Below are positions 63,120 through 64,000 of a DNA stretch of 64,000 bases, in pieces. The stretch lies in NCBI RefSeq assembly GCF_009806575.1, contig NZ_CP047095.1:2050001-2114000 (forward strand), written 5' to 3'. The notes beneath the pieces are model-generated. The model was not told the DNA's origin. It searched no databases and saw only the letters and a list, made by a program, of their open reading frames with translations. The translations under genes and the position numbers were made by a program. Each line of letters starts with the position of its first letter. The first letter of the stretch is position 1. The stretch is from Rossellomorea marisflavi. Its GTDB lineage: Bacteria > Bacillota > Bacilli > Bacillales > Bacillaceae_B.

Positions 63120-64000
63120 ATGTTTGAATTTCAGCGCATGACTCAGAGAGAGGCAGAGGAGATCGCCTATACTTGGAAATACGACGGTGTTTTTTCATTT
63201 TATGACATGACGGCAGACGAAGAAGATCTGCTCGAATTTATAGATGGAAGCAAAAGGGGAGAGCACGTTTTTTCCTCGTACGTAAAAGGAAAGCTCACAG
63301 GTTTTCTCACCTTGGATTTTGTAGAGGGGAATATTGATATTGGTCTCGGACTGAAGCCTGATTGGACAGGGAAAGGGAACGGGCGTGGATTTTTACAGTC
63401 CGCCCTTTCGTTCATCCAGTCTCGGTACACGTTCCATGCATTGAGCCTTTCGGTGGCATCATTCAACCAACGGGCCATCTCTCTTTATTCTCATATGGGA
63501 TTTGTACGGAATGGAACATTTCTACAGGAGACCAATGGAGGAGAGTATGAGTTCATCCGCATGATTCTTCCACCGTTCAACGGAATCGTTGTGACAAGGG
63601 CCTTTGACAAGTCAAGGTTGATGGAAATGCAAGAAGTATACCAGTCCGTGGGGTGGAATAAACACTCATTGGACGTAATAGAAGAAATCTATCGACAAAG
63701 TAACATTGTATGTATGGTGTATGTGGACGGACGGGTGAGGGGGGTAGGGAGAGCTTTATCAGACGGGGTTTTCAACGCGGCCATCTACGACGTGGTGATC
63801 CATAGAGAAGCTCATGGCCAGGGGCTTGGAAAACGCGTAATGGACCATTTACTCGATCGGCTCAAGGGAATTTCATGTGTTCATCTGATTGCGACGACAG
63901 GAAATGAAGAATTTTATCAAAAACACGGCCTGTTACCGATGAAAACAGGGATGGCCAGGTACAGAAGTGAGGTACTTGAAAACGAATACCTCATAAAAGA
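63120..64000 (+). CDS. tandem GNAT acetyltransferase fusion, 3' end cut by the window edge
   Basis: The frame starts at ATG 63120 behind GGGGGGAAG and stays open for 293 codons to the right edge. Residues 1 to about 140 form a RimI/RimJ-like GNAT: GLGLKPDWTGKGNGRGFLQ, then SVASFNQRAISLYSHMGF. Residues from about 155 form a second GNAT: YDVVIHREAHGQGLGKRVMD, FYQKHGLLPMKTGMARY. The first domain acts as a standard acetyl-CoA fold; both keep their CoA loops. Acceptors are unknown. The two domains are in one continuous frame, so the join is not a frameshift artefact. Confidence 0.85.
   Translation, partial: MFEFQRMTQREAEEIAYTWKYDGVFSFYDMTADEEDLLEFIDGSKRGEHVFSSYVKGKLTGFLTLDFVEGNIDIGLGLKPDWTGKGNGRGFLQSALSFIQSRYTFHALSLSVASFNQRAISLYSHMGFVRNGTFLQETNGGEYEFIRMILPPFNGIVVTRAFDKSRLMEMQEVYQSVGWNKHSLDVIEEIYRQSNIVCMVYVDGRVRGVGRALSDGVFNAAIYDVVIHREAHGQGLGKRVMDHLLDRLKGISCVHLIATTGNEEFYQKHGLLPMKTGMARYRSEVLENEYLIK

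Overview
The window is ordinary low-to-mid GC Firmicute chromosome from a spore-forming member of the Bacillaceae, Bacillus-like in the broad sense. The evidence is conserved Bacillus gene order (miaA-hfq, spoVK, ynbB-glnR-glnA, and lexA-yneA-yneB-ynzC-tkt-sirA-yneF-ynzD-ccdA-yneI-yneJ-yneK), sporulation genes (spoVK, sirA, a Spo0E-type phosphatase, 0A boxes), strong GGAGG-type ribosome binding sites, frequent TTG/GTG starts, and T-box and SAM-I leader RNAs. No tRNA, rRNA, CRISPR array, prophage or insertion sequence was seen. One degraded dispersed repeat is present.

Layout. 1-4.7 kb: an edge-truncated DUF4385 gene, a methyltransferase, a penicillin-acylase-family hydrolase and an aminoglycoside-nucleotidyltransferase-like gene. 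4.8-11.4 kb: miaA, hfq, spoVK, a TRIC-type channel on the other strand, ynbB, then glnR-glnA behind a double GlnR operator. 11.5-13.7 kb: a SulP transporter and a degenerate serine recombinase. 13.7-18 kb: the SOS locus, with lexA divergent from yneA-yneB-ynzC, three LexA boxes between them, and transketolase after it. 18-27.2 kb: sirA and yneF, then a camS lipoprotein and a two-subunit ABC exporter, then ynzD, ccdA, yneI, yneJ and yneK. Two small genes here are easily overlooked: ynzD (57 codons) and a 32-residue membrane peptide after yneK. 27.4-35.6 kb: a PAS histidine kinase, a lipoprotein, a YvrJ peptide, sbcD-sbcC, a type II pantothenate kinase and an Sco protein. 35.6-36 kb: a repeat with inverted ends. 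36-41.2 kb: small membrane protein, VanZ, a cardiolipin-synthase-like enzyme, HAD-like/Nudix pair, a YdjM-type membrane protein and T-box-controlled trpS. 41.3-50.5 kb: a zinc alcohol dehydrogenase, then the methionine operon metI-metC-yitJ-metH under a SAM-I riboswitch. 50.5-52.9 kb: two divergent RsbR-type stressosome proteins around a small HTH-like protein. 53-54.6 kb: an mhqO-mhqD pair with an inverted-repeat operator. 54.6-64 kb: a zinc-ribbon membrane protein, DUF3231 and YwaF proteins, a plsY / GNAT-aminotransferase fusion / LTA-synthase operon, YitT, UppP and an edge-truncated tandem GNAT.

Two genes, metI and the LTA-synthase-like gene, are each interrupted by a one-base deficit in a run of G. 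In both cases adding one G restores a full-length family member. These may be homopolymer sequencing errors or true (possibly switchable) frameshifts; the sequence alone cannot decide.

The most interesting unit is the cassette at 56.9-61.0 kb. An extracytoplasmic-function (ECF) sigma-type promoter (GGAAAC, 16 bp, CGTC) sits just upstream of a PlsY-type acyltransferase. That gene is followed by a one-polypeptide fusion of an acyl-homoserine-lactone-synthase-like GNAT with a class V aminotransferase, and then by the LTA-synthase-like gene. It looks like a stress-induced envelope lipid or teichoic-acid modification operon whose product cannot be named from sequence.
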